Source of the DNA: a virus
IMG/VR virus record: IMGVR_UViG_3300044701_001823
Coordinates: 1-25,783 of that record
Strand: one strand, 5' to 3'
DNA length: 25,783 nucleotides
The position numbers and the translations under genes were made by a program. The notes under the pieces are model-generated. The model made no database searches. It saw only the letters and a list, made by a program, of their open reading frames with translations, and was not told the DNA's origin. Below, one piece after another: positions 25,207-25,783 of the stretch. The stretch's first letter is position 1, and each line of letters begins with the position of its first letter.

Positions 25207-25583
25207 GGGGTAGACATGGAATTGATTGGCAGTTGCATGATAATGAGTGATACAAGTAGGGTTAGATGGAAATCCTTAAAAACCTATCAAAACAACAAAC
25301 GGCAGAGAAATCTCCACTTTCACCTTTGAGGATGCTATGGCATTCGTAGGTGCTGAAGAATACGCCTTAGCAGCGTAACTTCTCCCCGCACTCATCGTGG
25401 GGTGTTAACAAGAATGAGAACTATGGGTGGAAAACCAACTGAACCCTAAAACCGAGTTGGGACATTGATGATACTACAATGTAAAGGAGTATCTATTTTG
25501 TCCGTTAAGAAAAATGGACTAAACTTGTGAGGGAGCTGTTTGATTGGCTGAGCAAGACGTGGGTTCGACTCCCACCTACTCCA
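25207..25583 (+). ncRNA. ssrA: Transfer-messenger RNA (tmRNA), phage-encoded
   Basis: About 377 nt. The 5' end GGGGTAG pairs with CTACTCC (25576-25582) as a 7-bp acceptor stem with the G3-U70 pair that marks alanine acceptors and discriminator A25583; CCA is not encoded (ACA follows). The T arm is GTGGG, loop TTCGACT, CCCAC. A D-like region GGAATTGATTGG lies near the 5' end. PK1 spans 25258-25288: AGGGTT pairs with AAATCCT-side bases 25271-25276, and loop bases GATGG (25265-25269) pair with CC(T)ATC 25283-25288. After the tag stop come a hairpin (CCCCGC/GTGGGG, 25384-25402), PK2 (GGGT/ACCC and CCAACT/AGTTGG, 25425-25460), PK3 (CATTG/CAATG and GATACT/AGTATC, 25463-25493) and a possible weaker PK4. 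It rescues stalled ribosomes with SmpB. All parts look intact. Confidence 0.96.
25301..25378 (+). other. tmRNA tag reading frame, 25 codons plus TAA
   Basis: The resume codon is probably GGC at 25301, nt 95 of the RNA (nt 90 in E. coli), 12 bases after PK1 and preceded by AACAACAAAC. The frame then runs 25 codons without a stop to TAA 25376. The peptide begins GREISTFTF, continues through EDAMAFVGA and ends EEYALAA. The end matches Bacteroidota tags of the GE..YALAA kind and keeps the LAA degron. If a later GGT at 25349 (nt 143) were the start, the tag would be the usual 9 residues, but no pseudoknot lies at the right distance before it. Confidence 0.75.
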
Positions 25584-25587
25584 CAAA

Positions 25588-25619
25588 TTTGGATATGTTA
25601 AATATTTTTCGTATCTTTG
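25588..25619 (+). promoter_or_regulatory. Bacteroidota-type promoter of the last gene
   Basis: -33 element TTTG at 25588-25591 and -7 element TATCTTTG at 25612-25619, again with 20 bases between. It matches the tmRNA promoter at 24 of 32 positions. It begins 4 bases after the tmRNA 3' end, and the -7 element ends 4 bases before the ATG at 25624. Confidence 0.8.
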
Positions 25620-25623
25620 TAAA

Positions 25624-25783
25624 ATGGTTATAGTAGAATCCGATAAAGAGGTTGGAGAATTCCTCCAGCTATGGAACACCGAATCATCGGTTGTAATACC
25701 CATTTGGGTTGATTTGGATAAACACCCACTAAACAACGAATTGGCGTTCTTATACGTTAAATTTGGGGGTAGTGAGTATGTTA
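25624..25783 (+). CDS. N-terminus of a protein, possibly 3'-5' exonuclease/DNA polymerase (3' partial)
   Basis: 53 codons are visible from ATG 25624 to the window end. The sequence starts MVIVESDKEVGEFLQLW and continues VVIPIWVDLDKHPLNNELAFLYVKFGGSEYV. A strand with an acidic pair (WVDLD), then HPLNNE and a second strand (LAFLYVKF), resembles the beginning of the exonuclease-like domain of family A DNA polymerases in Bacteroidota phages. The resemblance is from memory and only the first strands are visible, so it is tentative. It has its own host-type promoter and the mRNA would have almost no leader, unlike the late genes. This fits an early or middle replication gene and puts the tmRNA at the border of the structural module. 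Confidence 0.7.
   Translation, partial: MVIVESDKEVGEFLQLWNTESSVVIPIWVDLDKHPLNNELAFLYVKFGGSEYV

Noticed and set aside
25349-25378. GGT 25349 as the tmRNA resume codon, giving a normal 9-residue tag
   Set aside because: It lies at nt 143 of the RNA with no pseudoknot at the usual distance before it, while GGC 25301 has both correct spacing and PK1. Kept as the main alternative.
25560-25583. tmRNA 3' end as an integration (att) site
   Set aside because: Integrative elements often use ssrA, but no integrase gene, direct repeat of the T arm or change in gene character is visible in the window, and phage-like genes lie on both sides.
25446-25736. 96-codon open frame on the - strand with a SRWESNPRL segment
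   Set aside because: It is antisense to the tmRNA 3' half and T arm; this type of peptide is a common mis-annotation over tRNA/tmRNA T arms.
1-25783. CRISPR arrays, insertion sequences or tRNA genes
   Set aside because: No direct-repeat/spacer array, transposase or tRNA cloverleaf other than the tmRNA tRNA-like part was seen.

Overview
The window is part of the genome of a contractile-tailed (myovirus-type, T4-like) bacteriophage that most likely infects a Bacteroidota host. The phage assignment rests on a recognisable run of tail genes: tail sheath, tail tube, a gp26/gp51-like baseplate or chaperone protein, tape measure, baseplate hub proteins, a LysM-like baseplate protein, and a giant S74-terminated tail fibre. 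The Bacteroidota assignment rests on three things: two promoters of the -33 TTTG / -7 TAnnTTTG type near 25.16 and 25.59 kb, A-rich start regions without Shine-Dalgarno sequences, and a tmRNA whose tag ends in EEYALAA, like the Bacteroidota GE..YALAA tags. The DNA is AT-rich, and every recognised gene lies on the + strand.

Layout. 1-12.1 kb is the host-recognition block: the end of a BspA-like repeat protein, a tail-fibre-assembly-type protein, two small probable virion proteins, and a 3476-residue tail fibre. The fibre has a proline-free collagen-like region, about 16 copies of a RAPIFYDxxDTxYYxDPN motif and a C-terminal S74 autoprocessing chaperone. 12.1-13.2 kb holds three small proteins of unknown function. 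13.3-25.2 kb is the tail tube and baseplate block: sheath, tube, terminator, T4_baseplate-like protein with an out-of-frame C-terminal extension, terminator, small helical protein, tape measure, gp48/54-like protein, LysM-like protein, gp27-like hub and one unknown. 25.2-25.6 kb is a complete tmRNA gene. From 25624 a new leaderless-looking gene begins; it may be the N-terminus of a replication protein and it runs off the window.

Regulation. A motif ATATTTATA lies 14-21 bases before the start codons of five genes or operons, and a 50-base-distant variant lies before the sheath gene. It is a candidate phage late promoter element. The tmRNA and the last gene instead carry host-type promoters that match each other at 24 of 32 positions. 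Two strong intrinsic terminators separate the tube and chaperone units.

Most notable: (1) the tmRNA appears to encode a 25-residue tag, with about 16 extra residues inserted between the usual first Gly and the usual EEYALAA end; this is supported by a clear PK1 pseudoknot 12 bases before the first tag codon. (2) The T4_baseplate-like gene probably reaches its C-terminal domain by a +1 or -2 frameshift at a T7 run, in the same position before the tape measure gene as the lambda G/GT frameshift. (3) A phage-specific promoter motif is placed consistently before late genes.
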